Assembly (NCBI RefSeq): GCF_030930995.1
Contig: NZ_CP133217.1
Coordinates: forward strand, 4,144,001-4,208,000
Source of the DNA: Thiothrix subterranea
Lineage (GTDB): Bacteria > Pseudomonadota > Gammaproteobacteria > Thiotrichales > Thiotrichaceae
Direction of reading: 5' to 3'
DNA: 64,000 nt
Below the pieces are notes generated by a model. The model did no database searches, was not told where the DNA came from, and saw only the letters and a program-made list of their open reading frames with translations. Positions 1 to 9,397 of this stretch are shown piece after piece. The stretch's first letter is position 1. The number at the start of each line of letters is the position of its first letter. Made by a program: the position numbers and the translations under genes.

Positions 1-1
1 C

Positions 2-1900
2 TACCCCATGACCAATGCCACCGCTGAAAAGCATGATGGCTTCATTATCACCAGTCCAGAAGGCAATGCCATCACCGATTTCAGCGGCAGCCTGCTGATC
101 AAAGGTGAACCGGACGGCTCATCGTTCCCGAACGGCAGCATCCGTGCGACTAACTCAGCGCGTGGTTACACGGCATGGGATCCGACCAGCCCTGCCTACA
201 TTATGCACACCGCCAATGGCGCAACGCTGATGATTCCGTGCGTCTTCCTGTCGTGGACGGGCGAAGCACTCGACAAGAAAATCCCCTTACTGCGCTCCAA
301 TGCAGCGATGAACAATGCCGCACAGCGCGTATTGAAATTGATGGGTGAAACCGAGGTTGCCACCCTGAACTCAAGCTGTGGCGCAGAACAAGAATACTTC
401 CTGATCGACGAAGCTTTCGCCACTGCTCGCCCTGACATTTTACTGTCAGGCCGCACCTTATTTGGTGCAGCACCGGCGAAAGGTCAGCAATTCGACGACC
501 ATTATTTCGGCGCAATCCCAGAGCGCGTGCAAGTCTACATGCAAGACATCGAAGACAAGCTCTACCGCCTCGGCATTCCAGCCAAAACGCATCACAACGA
601 AGTTGCACCGGGTCAGTTTGAAATTGCCCCTTACTTTGAAGCGGCAAACGTGGCAGCCGATCACCAGCAATTGCTGATGACCATTATGAAAACCACCGCG
701 AAAGCCCATGGCTTCCTGTGCATGTTGCATGAAAAGCCATTCGCTGGCGTGAACGGTTCAGGCAAACACGTCAACTGGTCCGTCGGTAACAGCACCCAAG
801 GTAACTTGCTTGACCCCGGCAGCACACCGGAAGAAAACCTGCACTTCTTGGCATTCTGTGGTGCAGTCATCCGTGGCGTGCATCAATTTGGCCCATTGCT
901 GCGGGCGGTTATTGCTTCTGCCTCTAACGACCACCGTTTGGGTGCAAACGAAGCGCCTCCGGCCATTCTGTCCGTCTACTTGGGCGACCAACTCGAACAA
1001 GTCTTCAACGACATCAAAGCCGGTAAAATCCTCAAAACGGAAAAAGGCGGGCAAATGGATTTGGGTCTGTCCCAAATTCTGAAATTTGAACGTGACCCCG
1101 GCGACCGTAACCGCACATCACCGTTCGCATTCACCGGCAACCGTTTTGAATTCCGCGCGGTTGGCTCGTCACAATCCGTGTCTGGCCCATTGGTTGCGAT
1201 GAACACCATGCTGGCAGATTCCCTGAACTGGATGGCAGACAAACTGGAAGCCGAACTCAACGGCGGCAAAGACGTTGCCACAGCTACGCTGTCAGTACTG
1301 AAAGTTGTAATGGAACAACACGGTAACGTCGTTTTCGGCGGTAACGGCTACTCCCCCGATTGGCACAAAGCCGCCGTTGCAGAACGTGGTCTGAAAAACC
1401 TGCCGACTTCTGCGGATGCCCTGCCAGAATTGTTAAGCCAGGAAGTCTCCGGTTTGTTTGAACGCACCGGCGTTTTGACCCCGACCGAACTGCACAGCCG
1501 CTTTGAAGTGTACGCTGAACAATACGTCAACAGTATCGACGTCGAAGCCAAGCTGATGGTCAATATGGCAACCACCATGATCTATCCGGCAGCCGTCAGT
1601 TACCTGTCTGAACTCGCGGCTACCGCTGGCAACCTGCAAGAGTTGGGCATCACGCTGGATAACAGCGTTGCCACCAACGTTGCCACTGAAGCCAACGCAC
1701 TGATGGTTGCTGTCGGTAAACTGAGCGCAGCGCGTGCTAAACACGACTTTGACAGCATTCAAGAGCACATGACGTTTTTGGCTGACACCGTGCGTGGTTT
1801 AATGACGGAAGTCCGCGCTCATGCTGACACACTGGAAACCCTGATTTCTGATGAGATGTGGCCGTTACCAAAGTACAGCGAAATGCTGTTCATTAAGTAA
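2..1900 (+). CDS. glnN: Type III glutamine synthetase (GlnN), 5' end outside window
   Basis: ATP-dependent ligation of ammonia to glutamate in the cytoplasm. The protein shows the GSIII catalytic domain: the AEKHDGF segment at the start, [14 protein letters not shown], and [10 protein letters not shown] for ATP/metal and substrate binding, followed by the long C-terminal extension typical of GSIII. The first ATG in the window (position 8) is not the start: the open frame continues to the window edge, and the residues around it match the middle of GSIII proteins, which are usually above 700 aa. About 100 N-terminal residues therefore lie upstream. It is followed by a terminator and then glnA, so two unrelated GS types sit in tandem. 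Confidence 0.9.
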   Translation, partial: YPMTNATAEKHDGFIITSPEGNAITDFSGSLLIKGEPDGSSFPNGSIRATNSARGYTAWDPTSPAYIMHTANGATLMIPCVFLSWTGEALDKKIPLLRSNAAMNNAAQRVLKLMGETEVATLNSSCGAEQEYFLIDEAFATARPDILLSGRTLFGAAPAKGQQFDDHYFGAIPERVQVYMQDIEDKLYRLGIPAKTHHNEVAPGQFEIAPYFEAANVAADHQQLLMTIMKTTAKAHGFLCMLHEKPFAGVNGSGKHVNWSVGNSTQGNLLDPGSTPEENLHFLAFCGAVIRGVHQFGPLLRAVIASASNDHRLGANEAPPAILSVYLGDQLEQVFNDIKAGKILKTEKGGQMDLGLSQILKFERDPGDRNRTSPFAFTGNRFEFRAVGSSQSVSGPLVAMNTMLADSLNWMADKLEAELNGGKDVATATLSVLKVVMEQHGNVVFGGNGYSPDWHKAAVAERGLKNLPTSADALPELLSQEVSGLFERTGVLTPTELHSRFEVYAEQYVNSIDVEAKLMVNMATTMIYPAAVSYLSELAATAGNLQELGITLDNSVATNVATEANALMVAVGKLSAARAKHDFDSIQEHMTFLADTVRGLMTEVRAHADTLETLISDEMWPLPKYSEMLFIK

Positions 1901-1919
1901 AGCGTAATACCTGCTGGAG

Positions 1920-1947
1920 AGGCGTGATTTATCACGCCTTTCTTTTG
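1920..1947 (+). terminator. Rho-independent terminator after glnN
   Basis: Perfect 9-bp stem (AGGCGTGAT / ATCACGCCT) with a TT loop, followed by TTCTTTT. It sits 20 nt after the glnN stop and separates it transcriptionally from glnA. Confidence 0.85.
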
Positions 1948-2033
1948 CCCGTTATTTACAGCCCCCCTTAGTCTGAGTAACATCCCTGTTTATCAGAAAA
2001 ACCATCCGTTACCCATTCATTAGGAGACACATC

Positions 2034-3443
2034 ATGTCTGCACAAGACGTTCTCAACATGATCAAAGACAACGACGCCAAATACGTCGATTTCCGGTTCA
2101 CTGACACCAGCGGCAAAGAGCATCATGTTACCGTTCCCGCTTACACGGTCGAAGAAGACACCTTCACCGAAGGTAAAATGTTCGATGGCTCTTCTATTGC
2201 TGGCTGGAAAGGCATCAATGAATCCGACATGATCCTCATGCCTGACCCGGCAACGGCTTTCGTCGACCCGTTCTTCCAAGACGTCACCGTCAATATTACT
2301 TGCGGCATCGTTGACCCGACCACCATGGAAGGTTACGAGCGTGACCCACGCTCCATTGCGATGCGTGCCGAAGCTTACTTGAAATCCACCGGCATTGCGG
2401 ATACCGCATTCTTTGGCCCAGAACCTGAATTTTTCATCTTTGATGACGTGCGTTGGGGTTCTGACATGAGCGGCACTTTCGTCAAAATTGACTCACAAGA
2501 AGCGGGTTGGAACTCTGACAAAGTGTATCCTGATGGCAATATGGGACACCGTCCGGGCGTTAAAGGCGGCTATTTCCCAGTGCCACCGGTTGATTCCCTG
2601 CACGACATTCGTTCCACCATGTGTAACATTCTGGAAGAAGTCGGCGTACCTGTCGAAGTGCATCACCATGAAGTGGCTACCGCCGGTCAATGCGAAATCG
2701 GCACACGTTTTTCAACGTTGACCACCCGCGCTGACTGGACACAACGTCAAAAATACGTCATTCACAACGTTGCTCACCAATACGGCAAAACCGCCACCTT
2801 CATGCCTAAACCCATCGTTGGCGACAACGGCTCTGGGATGCACGTCCACATGTCATTGGCAAAAGACGGCGTGAATACCTTTGCAGGTGACGGCTATGCC
2901 GGTTTGTCTGAAACCGCGCTGTACTACATCGGCGGTGTCATCAAGCACGCCAAAGCATTGAATGCGATCACCAACCCTGGCACGAACTCTTACAAGCGTT
3001 TGGTTCCGGGTTTTGAAGCGCCGGTTATGTTGGCGTATTCAGCACGTAACCGTTCTGCGTCTATCCGTATCCCATTCGTTGCCAGCCCGAAAGGTCGTCG
3101 TATCGAAGTGCGCTTCCCTGACCCTTCTGCCAACCCTTACCTCGCGTTTGCGGCACTAATGATGGCAGGCTTGGACGGTATCAAAAACAAGATTCATCCG
3201 GGCGAAGCGATGGATAAAGACTTGTACGACCTGCCACCGGAAGAAGATAAGCTCATTCCACGGGTTTGCCATTCATTGGACATGGCATTGGATGCGCTGG
3301 ACAAAGACCGCGAATTCCTGACCGCAGGCGGCGTATTCAGCAACGACATGATCGACGCTTTCATCGAGTTGAAAATGCAGGAAGTGACCCGCTTCCGCAT
3401 GACCACTCACCCGGTTGAGTTTGATATGTACTACTCGCTCTAA
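2034..3443 (+). CDS. glnA: Type I glutamine synthetase GlnA
   Basis: Main ammonia-assimilating glutamine synthetase (dodecamer, cytoplasmic). At 469 aa it has exactly the length of the enterobacterial enzyme. The [10 protein letters not shown] segment, the [11 protein letters not shown] loop and the C-terminal [10 protein letters not shown] motif are present. Tyr398 in that motif is the residue adenylylated by GlnE in the GSI-beta class, so activity is probably controlled by GlnE/GlnB. A good ribosome site (TAGGAGACACATC) precedes the ATG. I found neither a -24/-12 sigma-54 promoter nor an NtrC box in the short upstream gap, although ntrBC lies 4.5 kb downstream. Confidence 0.97.
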   Translation: MSAQDVLNMIKDNDAKYVDFRFTDTSGKEHHVTVPAYTVEEDTFTEGKMFDGSSIAGWKGINESDMILMPDPATAFVDPFFQDVTVNITCGIVDPTTMEGYERDPRSIAMRAEAYLKSTGIADTAFFGPEPEFFIFDDVRWGSDMSGTFVKIDSQEAGWNSDKVYPDGNMGHRPGVKGGYFPVPPVDSLHDIRSTMCNILEEVGVPVEVHHHEVATAGQCEIGTRFSTLTTRADWTQRQKYVIHNVAHQYGKTATFMPKPIVGDNGSGMHVHMSLAKDGVNTFAGDGYAGLSETALYYIGGVIKHAKALNAITNPGTNSYKRLVPGFEAPVMLAYSARNRSASIRIPFVASPKGRRIEVRFPDPSANPYLAFAALMMAGLDGIKNKIHPGEAMDKDLYDLPPEEDKLIPRVCHSLDMALDALDKDREFLTAGGVFSNDMIDAFIELKMQEVTRFRMTTHPVEFDMYYSL

Positions 3444-3469
3444 GCGGTTTTACGCACTCAAGCAACAGT

Positions 3470-3500
3470 AAACGCCCCCGTTGTGGGGCGTTTCTGTGTT
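3470..3500 (+). terminator. Rho-independent terminator after glnA
   Basis: 9-bp stem AAACGCCCC / GGGGCGTTT with a 6-nt loop, then CTGTGTTT. It lies between convergent glnA and the HfaB-like gene and may serve both strands. Confidence 0.8.
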
Positions 3501-3507
3501 TAACACG

Positions 3508-4305
3508 TCAATTCTTCAAGCATTGCTCATACGGCACTTGCGTCAACTTACCCACAATTTCCACCGCTGCTAATTCCACCAGCGAACGCACCGCTTGCGC
3601 TTGGCCTTCATTGCGATTCAGGTTTATATCGAAATAAACGCCGAATTTATTGATACTCGCGTCCGCATCCAATGAATCACCGCGCTGGAAAATCGCCACG
3701 GAGTTTTTCGAGGACACACCGGGTACAACACTCATGTCTTCAGTGCTCACCACATTCAAATCTAAAGCCACCACACTTAAAGAAGAACCGCGTGCTGCGC
3801 CTAAACCACCATCACGCCGCGCAAACAAACCAATACTCGCGTCAACGCTGGTAACGCCTTTATCAAATTGACTGATGGATCCTTGAATATCATATAGCGG
3901 TAAAGCTTCATAAACTTTATTATTATTGGCTGCTTTTAAAAAAGAAATGAGATTACCCGAATCCTTGCCATACAAAATAAGTTTAATACCGTGGCTCTTA
4001 TACGTCATTTCAGAAATAGCTGAAACTAACATATCCCTAACGCCGGTTTTAAGTGCTTCAGTTTTATCATCAATGTCTTCGACCATCACTGGAATATCGC
4101 GAACGTTCCTTGCCAACATAAGGCGATCCATACAACTCAATGAATCTGAAAAATTGGTAACGTTCTTATAAGGTGCACCGTTTGGCCCCTGCTTTATTTC
4201 AGCAAATTCACTCTCCAATTTATCTTCTAACTTTGAATCCACACTGGCACAACCACACATCATTGCAACGCACGCCATTATTAATGGTTTTTTTATATTT
4301 TTCAT
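3508..4305 (-). CDS. CsgG/HfaB-like outer-membrane lipoprotein
   Basis: Lipoprotein with a hydrophobic signal peptide and lipobox ending MMCGC. The C-terminal half (ALDLNVVSTEDMSVVPG, then VYFDINLNRNEGQAQ and a final RSLVELAAVEIVG helix) has the layout of CsgG-family secretion channels, particularly HfaB of holdfast-anchor loci. CsgG-type proteins form outer-membrane pores that export small fibre subunits. The two upstream genes on the same strand encode small Sec-exported proteins, which fits. I chose the ATG at 4305 over an upstream TTG (4326) because it gives a clean signal peptide; a GGAG lies 15 nt before it, a long spacing. Family assignment is by recognition only. Confidence 0.6.
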   Translation of the reverse strand: MKNIKKPLIMACVAMMCGCASVDSKLEDKLESEFAEIKQGPNGAPYKNVTNFSDSLSCMDRLMLARNVRDIPVMVEDIDDKTEALKTGVRDMLVSAISEMTYKSHGIKLILYGKDSGNLISFLKAANNNKVYEALPLYDIQGSISQFDKGVTSVDASIGLFARRDGGLGAARGSSLSVVALDLNVVSTEDMSVVPGVSSKNSVAIFQRGDSLDADASINKFGVYFDINLNRNEGQAQAVRSLVELAAVEIVGKLTQVPYEQCLKN

Positions 4306-4408
4306 AGACAGGCTTTTACACTCCAAATTTATTATTTTTTATATTAATTAATTCACTATTTACCCCACCCTAAAAGAAAGGATGTCAATAACAAAAGGCA
4401 TGTTCCAG

Positions 4409-4735
4409 TTAACGGCAATTATTGGCTTGCATAATATCACCTTGTACAAAAATGATAATATCGTTTGGCGCTCCCGCTGTGTCATCCAACACGACATTGC
4501 CAACGTTAATATCACAACCTGCCGTATCCAATGCGCCCACCTCAAACGGGTCAACATCAGTACCTGTATCCCGAACATCCATATCGTAAGCCCGCAACTG
4601 AGCGCGAGTCTTCGCAAACGTAGCCGACATATCCATCATGGAGGGCGGCGCACTGCCATCGGGCAAAGCGGAAACCGAGGTAGCACTCAAAGCCAAAACA
4701 GCGAACAATGCACAATGTATTGATAAGTATTTCAT
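4409..4735 (-). CDS. Small secreted protein, HfaA-like candidate fibre/anchor subunit
   Basis: 108 aa with a Sec signal peptide (cleavage near SVSA/LPDG). The mature part is acidic (DMDVRDTGTDVDPFEVG) and ends with a beta-rich stretch (VLDDTAGAPNDIIIFVQGD) and two cysteines. Its strong ribosome site (GGGAGGTG) and its place between another small secreted protein and the CsgG/HfaB-like lipoprotein suggest it is a substrate of that channel, as HfaA is of HfaB. Sequence similarity to HfaA is only impressionistic; it could be an unrelated exported protein. Confidence 0.55.
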   Translation of the reverse strand: MKYLSIHCALFAVLALSATSVSALPDGSAPPSMMDMSATFAKTRAQLRAYDMDVRDTGTDVDPFEVGALDTAGCDINVGNVVLDDTAGAPNDIIIFVQGDIMQANNCR

Positions 4736-4792
4736 AAATCACCTCCCTAACAAATAGCCCCCACTCCTTAATAAGAGCAGGGACATTTTTAT

Positions 4793-5080
4793 TTATTTAG
4801 ACTGGGTAGTGTCTTCATAAATAGTCGCAATCGTAGCCGACTGAGAGCCTTTTTGCCCTTGTTGTTTTTGATAAATTTTTGAGTTGTGGACGTAAATCTT
4901 TGCCCGACCATCAAAACTATCATTAACATGCGAAATGATCGCACGCTGTGATAAATCAGTGCCATCTTGCGCTTGATAAATTTCAACGTCATGAACCAAC
5001 ATTTCAATATCAACATCAGTAGCAAATGCGGAGGCACTAGAAAACACCAACGCGGCAGAAAGTGCTGCAATCCCTTTCAT
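4793..5080 (-). CDS. Small secreted repeat protein, curlin/Hfa-like candidate
   Basis: 95 aa with a signal peptide ending SASAFA. The mature region contains two related units, VHDVEIYQAQDGTDLSQ and VHNSKIYQKQQGQKGSQ, each followed by a short Ala/Ile strand. Their Gln/Gly spacing recalls curlin-type repeats (xQxGxxxxA). First gene of the leftward set that ends in the CsgG/HfaB-like lipoprotein. Likely an extracellular fibre or nucleator subunit; function is inferred from repeats and context. Confidence 0.5.
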   Translation of the reverse strand: MKGIAALSAALVFSSASAFATDVDIEMLVHDVEIYQAQDGTDLSQRAIISHVNDSFDGRAKIYVHNSKIYQKQQGQKGSQSATIATIYEDTTQSK

Positions 5081-5505
5081 AACTTTAATACTCCATACTA
5101 TTTCACTAATCTACACTCGCCCCCTCGCTGGGGACTAAATAAGCATAAGCCATATTTCGCAATATTCAAGCAACATTTGTTCTTTTTAAACAAAAATTTT
5201 TAAATGAAGATTGATTATTTTTTATATAGCAAATTAAAAACCAGCAATTAACATTTCTAATCGGATATTTTATTTTAAATAGCATCCTAAAAAATAAAGC
5301 ATGCCTTATTTTTTGTAATCAATTTTTTTTGGTCAAAAGACCAAAAATCGCTCCAATTCATAAGAAATATTTGTTTATAATTATCTTTATAAAAGCAAGA
5401 AATGATTATTTTTACTTTCTGTGAAATTAGTTATTTGAATGCTGATTAGAGGGTCGTGTAGCCGAGCAAATAATAGCTATCTGTTTTTTAACCGAGGGAA
5501 AGCTC
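5081..5505. other. AT-rich divergent intergenic region
   Basis: 425 nt between the leftward secreted-protein genes and the rightward glycosyltransferase gene, markedly more AT-rich than its surroundings, especially 5200-5430. A weak leftward sigma-70-like pair (TTGAAT/TATGCT on the minus strand, 5164-5169 and 5142-5147, 16-nt spacing) is visible. No RNA gene was recognised. The AT-richness would suit silencing by an H-NS-like protein, which is speculation. Confidence 0.5.
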
Positions 5506-6255
5506 ATGGATTCAATACATTTCTGCGGAATCAAGTTTCGCGGCTTGGAGCAAGCGCAATTATTCAAGGAAGACATCCAAACGCACTTTGTTGTTACCGT
5601 CAACGCCGAGTTCATCGTTAAAGCCAACCGCAATAAACCGTTCCGTGACATCATCAGCGCCAATTACGCCACCTTCGATGGGCAGATTCCCTATTTTTTT
5701 GCACGCTTACTGAATCGGGGGAAACACTTTAGCAAGATCAGTGGCTCAGACCTCATTTATGATGCGTGTGAACACGCGCAACAACACGGTAAACGCCTGT
5801 TTTTGTTAGGCGGTAATGCCAAGGCGAATGCTTTGGCGGTGCAAAATATCCACGATACTTACGGCTTGGACGTGGCGGGCTATGCGCCACCCTACGCGCC
5901 CTATCCGTTCACGGCTGACCACAATGAAGCCATTAAAACGCAAATTAGCCAATTCAAACCTGATTTTTTATTTGTGGCATTTGGGGCGGTGAAACAAGAA
6001 TACTGGATTAACGACAACTTCGACTTCCTGCAACAGCAACAGGTGCATCTCGTGGTCGGTTGTGGTGGCACTTTCGATTTTGTTTCCGGGCAAGTGAAAC
6101 GTGCGCCACGCTTGTTGCAACGCGCAGGTTTGGAAAGCCTCTGGCGGTTAGTCACCGAACCGCGCCTGTTCCGGCTCAAACGCCTGCTGGAAAGCACACT
6201 ATTTTTCAGCGTACTGTACAGCCACCACTTATCCCAGCGTAAACATTTGGTGTAA
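5506..6255 (+). CDS. WecG/TagA/CpsF-family glycosyltransferase
   Basis: GT26-family enzyme that transfers a sugar (ManNAc or a uronic acid in characterised members) to a lipid-linked acceptor at the cytoplasmic face of the membrane. Visible hallmarks are VVTVNAEFIVKA near the N-terminus, the FDGQIP segment, the FVAFGAVKQEYW region and VVGCGGTFDFVSGQVKRAP. At 249 aa the length is typical. Start ATG is preceded by GAGGGA. It diverges from the HfaB-like set, so a role in an adhesive or surface polysaccharide is plausible. Confidence 0.85.
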   Translation: MDSIHFCGIKFRGLEQAQLFKEDIQTHFVVTVNAEFIVKANRNKPFRDIISANYATFDGQIPYFFARLLNRGKHFSKISGSDLIYDACEHAQQHGKRLFLLGGNAKANALAVQNIHDTYGLDVAGYAPPYAPYPFTADHNEAIKTQISQFKPDFLFVAFGAVKQEYWINDNFDFLQQQQVHLVVGCGGTFDFVSGQVKRAPRLLQRAGLESLWRLVTEPRLFRLKRLLESTLFFSVLYSHHLSQRKHLV

Positions 6256-6330
6256 ATTGCCGCGTTTTGCTGTACCAACGGCGGCGTTGTAAAAATAAGA
6301 CAGGTGAACTGCAACTAATATTACAAATTG

Positions 6331-8007
6331 ATGACAAACTGGTTATTCTGTATCACCGCTTCACGGATTGGAATTACCACCTTGGCATTCAGGCTTCACC
6401 AGATTCCCGCAATCATTGCCGTACCCGCGACGCTGGGTATGGCGTATGTGCTATTTGCCGACCAAGGTCATGCAGGGCTGTGGGGGTTTGCGTATAACCT
6501 TTTGTACATCCTCATCGCGTGGAGCGTGCTGTTCAGCGGGGCGCTCTGGCTGTCACGCCGCCCATGGTCAGCCGCTGGTGTCGCATCTGTCGTCATTGGG
6601 GGCTTGTGGATTGGCTCAGCGATTAAATACCAATTCCTTGGCTCGCAATTGGTCGCGCCGGATTTGATCGTTGCCGCGTTAAGTGCCGAAACATTGTTGG
6701 AAATGGGCTTGCTCCCTACCCTGCTCATCCTTGGCTATGTGGTATTGTTAATCGCGAGCTTCGTGCTGGAACACCCCACGTTGCGCTGGGAACGTAAAAC
6801 CTTTGCCGTCGGCTTTGCCAGCAGTGCCGCGTTGTTAATTGCTCTGAACTTGCCACCGTTTTACATCGACCTGCAATGGACGACGCAATACAAGCAAACC
6901 TTGCCGATTTTTGTGCAAAGCATCTGGCGCACCCAACTGACCGAACCGACGCAACCACACGACACCAGCTATTGCTGTTTCAAAGCGGATCAGCAAGCCG
7001 AAACCTTCACTACCGCGCCGGAAAAAAAGCCCAATATTATCGTGATTTTGGAAGAATCGACCTTCCGCCCTGAACAAGTGCTCGGTTTCAAGCCGCAAGG
7101 TGAATTCTTCAAGGATGCCTACCCGCTCAAGGTCTACACCGCTGGCGGCTCGACGTGGGTACAAGAAATCGCGTTCCTACACGGGGTAGCACCGCCGCTG
7201 TACGGCAATGGCTGGAAAGCCATTAACCTGTTCGCCCCCGGTCGATTGGATGGACGCATTGCCCATCAACTCGCGCAACAAGGCTACAAAACCAAAACCA
7301 TCTACCCCATTGCCGGGCGGTTTTACGGCGGCAAACGCTTTCACGAACAATTGGGGATTCAAGACTTCATCGACTGCAAAGCCATGCCGGAATGCGATAA
7401 ACGCCGCTGGAACAAACTGCCCGATGAAATCTTTTTCGATGAAGCCGTCAAGCAAGTCAAGCTCAATGACAAGCCGTTGTTTACGTTCGTGGCGACCATG
7501 CGCCAGCATTCACCGCACGAAAAAGGCACGAAACCGGATGCCAAACGCTGCGCACCAGCACTTTCCGACAAACAATGTTCGATTATGCTGGATTACAACG
7601 AACGTCTGAAATTATCGGTAAAAGCCTACGAAAACCTGCTCAAGCAACTCAAAAAGCTCCCCGAACGCACCATTGTTGTGACCTTTGGCGATCACATCCC
7701 CGGCGATGTGGCGGCACATTTCAAAGAAGCGGATTTTTACAAGCAAGACCGCTTCCGCACCTATTTCAACGTGTGGGATTCCGCGCAAGGCTACGTCACC
7801 CACAAGTTGCTGGACGGAATGGAATATGAAACCATCGACGTGGCAATGTTGGATGCACTTACTCTGCGTTATGCGGGCTTTGAGAGCCGCTACTTGACCG
7901 ACAAGCTGGTACATTTACAAGCTTGTTCGGGGGAATTCTGTGGCTTTGAAGACGCGCTACCCAAAAATCAGGCAATGCTTAAACGTCTTCAACCTCCAAT
8001 TCCTTGA
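6331..8007 (+). CDS. LtaS/OpgB-like membrane sulfatase-fold transferase
   Basis: About five N-terminal membrane helices (residues 1-185) followed by a periplasmic sulfatase-fold domain. The catalytic nucleophile is probably the Thr of LEEST; the metal-binding FGDHIPGD motif lies near residue 450. Family members transfer phosphoglycerol or phosphoethanolamine to glycans or lipids. The globular domain has several Cys (SYCCFK, DCKAMPEC, RCAPALSDKQC, ACSGEFC) that could form disulfides. I use the ATG at 6331; a TTG directly before it is also possible, and no clear ribosome site is seen. The 3' end overlaps convergent ntrC by 29 nt. Confidence 0.75.
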   Translation: MTNWLFCITASRIGITTLAFRLHQIPAIIAVPATLGMAYVLFADQGHAGLWGFAYNLLYILIAWSVLFSGALWLSRRPWSAAGVASVVIGGLWIGSAIKYQFLGSQLVAPDLIVAALSAETLLEMGLLPTLLILGYVVLLIASFVLEHPTLRWERKTFAVGFASSAALLIALNLPPFYIDLQWTTQYKQTLPIFVQSIWRTQLTEPTQPHDTSYCCFKADQQAETFTTAPEKKPNIIVILEESTFRPEQVLGFKPQGEFFKDAYPLKVYTAGGSTWVQEIAFLHGVAPPLYGNGWKAINLFAPGRLDGRIAHQLAQQGYKTKTIYPIAGRFYGGKRFHEQLGIQDFIDCKAMPECDKRRWNKLPDEIFFDEAVKQVKLNDKPLFTFVATMRQHSPHEKGTKPDAKRCAPALSDKQCSIMLDYNERLKLSVKAYENLLKQLKKLPERTIVVTFGDHIPGDVAAHFKEADFYKQDRFRTYFNVWDSAQGYVTHKLLDGMEYETIDVAMLDALTLRYAGFESRYLTDKLVHLQACSGEFCGFEDALPKNQAMLKRLQPPIP

Positions 8008-9397
8008 GCTTGCGCGTGAGGGTATTGCGCCCCCACCCCAGCAAATCCGCCGCTTCAATCTTGCGCCCGCCGGTTTTCTTGAGAGCGGCTTGCAATAAGA
8101 TGCGCTCAAAAATCGGGTTAAGTTCGGTCAACAAATTCATGTCGCCTTTGTTGAGCTTGTAATCGGCAAATTGCGCGAGGGCTTTTTCCCAGTTATCCGG
8201 CACTTCGGTTTTGCCGGGGTCAACTTCTAACAACTCCGCTGGCAAATCGTCCATGACGATTTCGCGACCGGATGCCATCACCGTTAACCAGCGGCAGGTA
8301 TTTTCCAATTGGCGCACATTCCCAGGCCAGGGCAAGGTTTGCAGATGCTCAGTCACGCGCCCTGAGAGCGCTTTCATTTCGACCTGCAACTCTTCTGCCG
8401 CACGGTGCAAGAAGTGATTCAACAGCAAGGGAATGTCTTCACGGCGTTCGCGCAGGGGCGGGTTGTGAATGCGGATCACATTCAAACGGTGGAACAAGTC
8501 TTCGCGGAATTGCCCCTTGTGCACCAACTCCTCTAAATGCTGGTGCGTGGCTGCAATAATGCGCACATCGACTTTCACGGGGGTATGCCCACCGACGCGG
8601 TAGAACGTGCCTTCCGCCAACACGCGCAGCAAACGGGTTTGCAATTCGGCGGGCATGTCGCCGATTTCGTCCAAAAACAGTGCGCCGCCGTCGGCTTGTT
8701 CAAAGCGTCCCTTGCGTTGTGCATACGCACCGGTGAATGCACCTTTTTCGTGCCCGAACAATTCAGACTCCAATAACTCGCGTGGAATCGCGGCGGTATT
8801 CAGCGCAATAAACGGTTTGGTGGAACGTGGGCTGTGCGTATGCAGGGCTTTGGCGACCAATTCCTTACCCGTGCCGGATTCGCCGGTGATCAACGCGGTA
8901 ATGCTGGATTTGGACAAGCGCCCAATGGCACGAAACACTTCCTGCATCGCGGGCGCATGACCGATAATGTCGCGTCCACCCAGCAATTCCAGCACGGGGT
9001 CAGCCGCTTTTTCGCCTTCACGCTCACGGCGCATTTTGCAAGCACGCCGCACCAATTCCAGCGCGTCATTCACATCAAACGGCTTGGGCAAATATTCAAA
9101 TGCGCCGCCTTGATACGCCGATACTGCGCTTTCAAGATCGGAATGCGCGGTCATAATAATCACCGGAATCATCGGGTGTTCGCGCTGCATCCGCTCCAAT
9201 AAGATCAGACCATCCGTACCCGGCATCCGAATGTCGGTGATGAGCGCGTCCGGCTGTTCGCTGCGTAAGGCGGTAATGACTTGATCCGCTGTCTCGAAAC
9301 TGCGCACATCAATGCCTGCTTTTTGCAAGGTGCGCTCCAATACCCAGCGGATCGAGCGGTCATCATCAGCAACCCAGACATTTTCAATAGGCAGCAT
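7979..9397 (-). CDS. ntrC: Nitrogen regulation response regulator NtrC
   Basis: Sigma-54-dependent activator of nitrogen-limitation genes. Domains in order: receiver with phospho-acceptor Asp55 (TDIRMPG), AAA+ domain with GESGTGKE Walker A and the sigma-54-contacting GAFTGA loop, and a C-terminal Fis-type helix-turn-helix (AADLLGWGRNTLTRK). 472 aa is normal. The start ATG has a strong site (CTGGAGGAAG) inside the 3' end of ntrB, so the pair is translationally coupled. Confidence 0.96.
   Translation of the reverse strand: MLPIENVWVADDDRSIRWVLERTLQKAGIDVRSFETADQVITALRSEQPDALITDIRMPGTDGLILLERMQREHPMIPVIIMTAHSDLESAVSAYQGGAFEYLPKPFDVNDALELVRRACKMRREREGEKAADPVLELLGGRDIIGHAPAMQEVFRAIGRLSKSSITALITGESGTGKELVAKALHTHSPRSTKPFIALNTAAIPRELLESELFGHEKGAFTGAYAQRKGRFEQADGGALFLDEIGDMPAELQTRLLRVLAEGTFYRVGGHTPVKVDVRIIAATHQHLEELVHKGQFREDLFHRLNVIRIHNPPLRERREDIPLLLNHFLHRAAEELQVEMKALSGRVTEHLQTLPWPGNVRQLENTCRWLTVMASGREIVMDDLPAELLEVDPGKTEVPDNWEKALAQFADYKLNKGDMNLLTELNPIFERILLQAALKKTGGRKIEAADLLGWGRNTLTRKLKELEVEDV

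Noticed and set aside
8-1900. ATG at position 8 as the true start of glnN
   Set aside because: Residues around it are internal GSIII sequence and the frame stays open to the window edge.
1948-2033. Sigma-54 promoter or NtrC site before glnA
   Set aside because: No TGGCAC-N5-TTGC-like pair or GCAC-N7-GTGC could be found.
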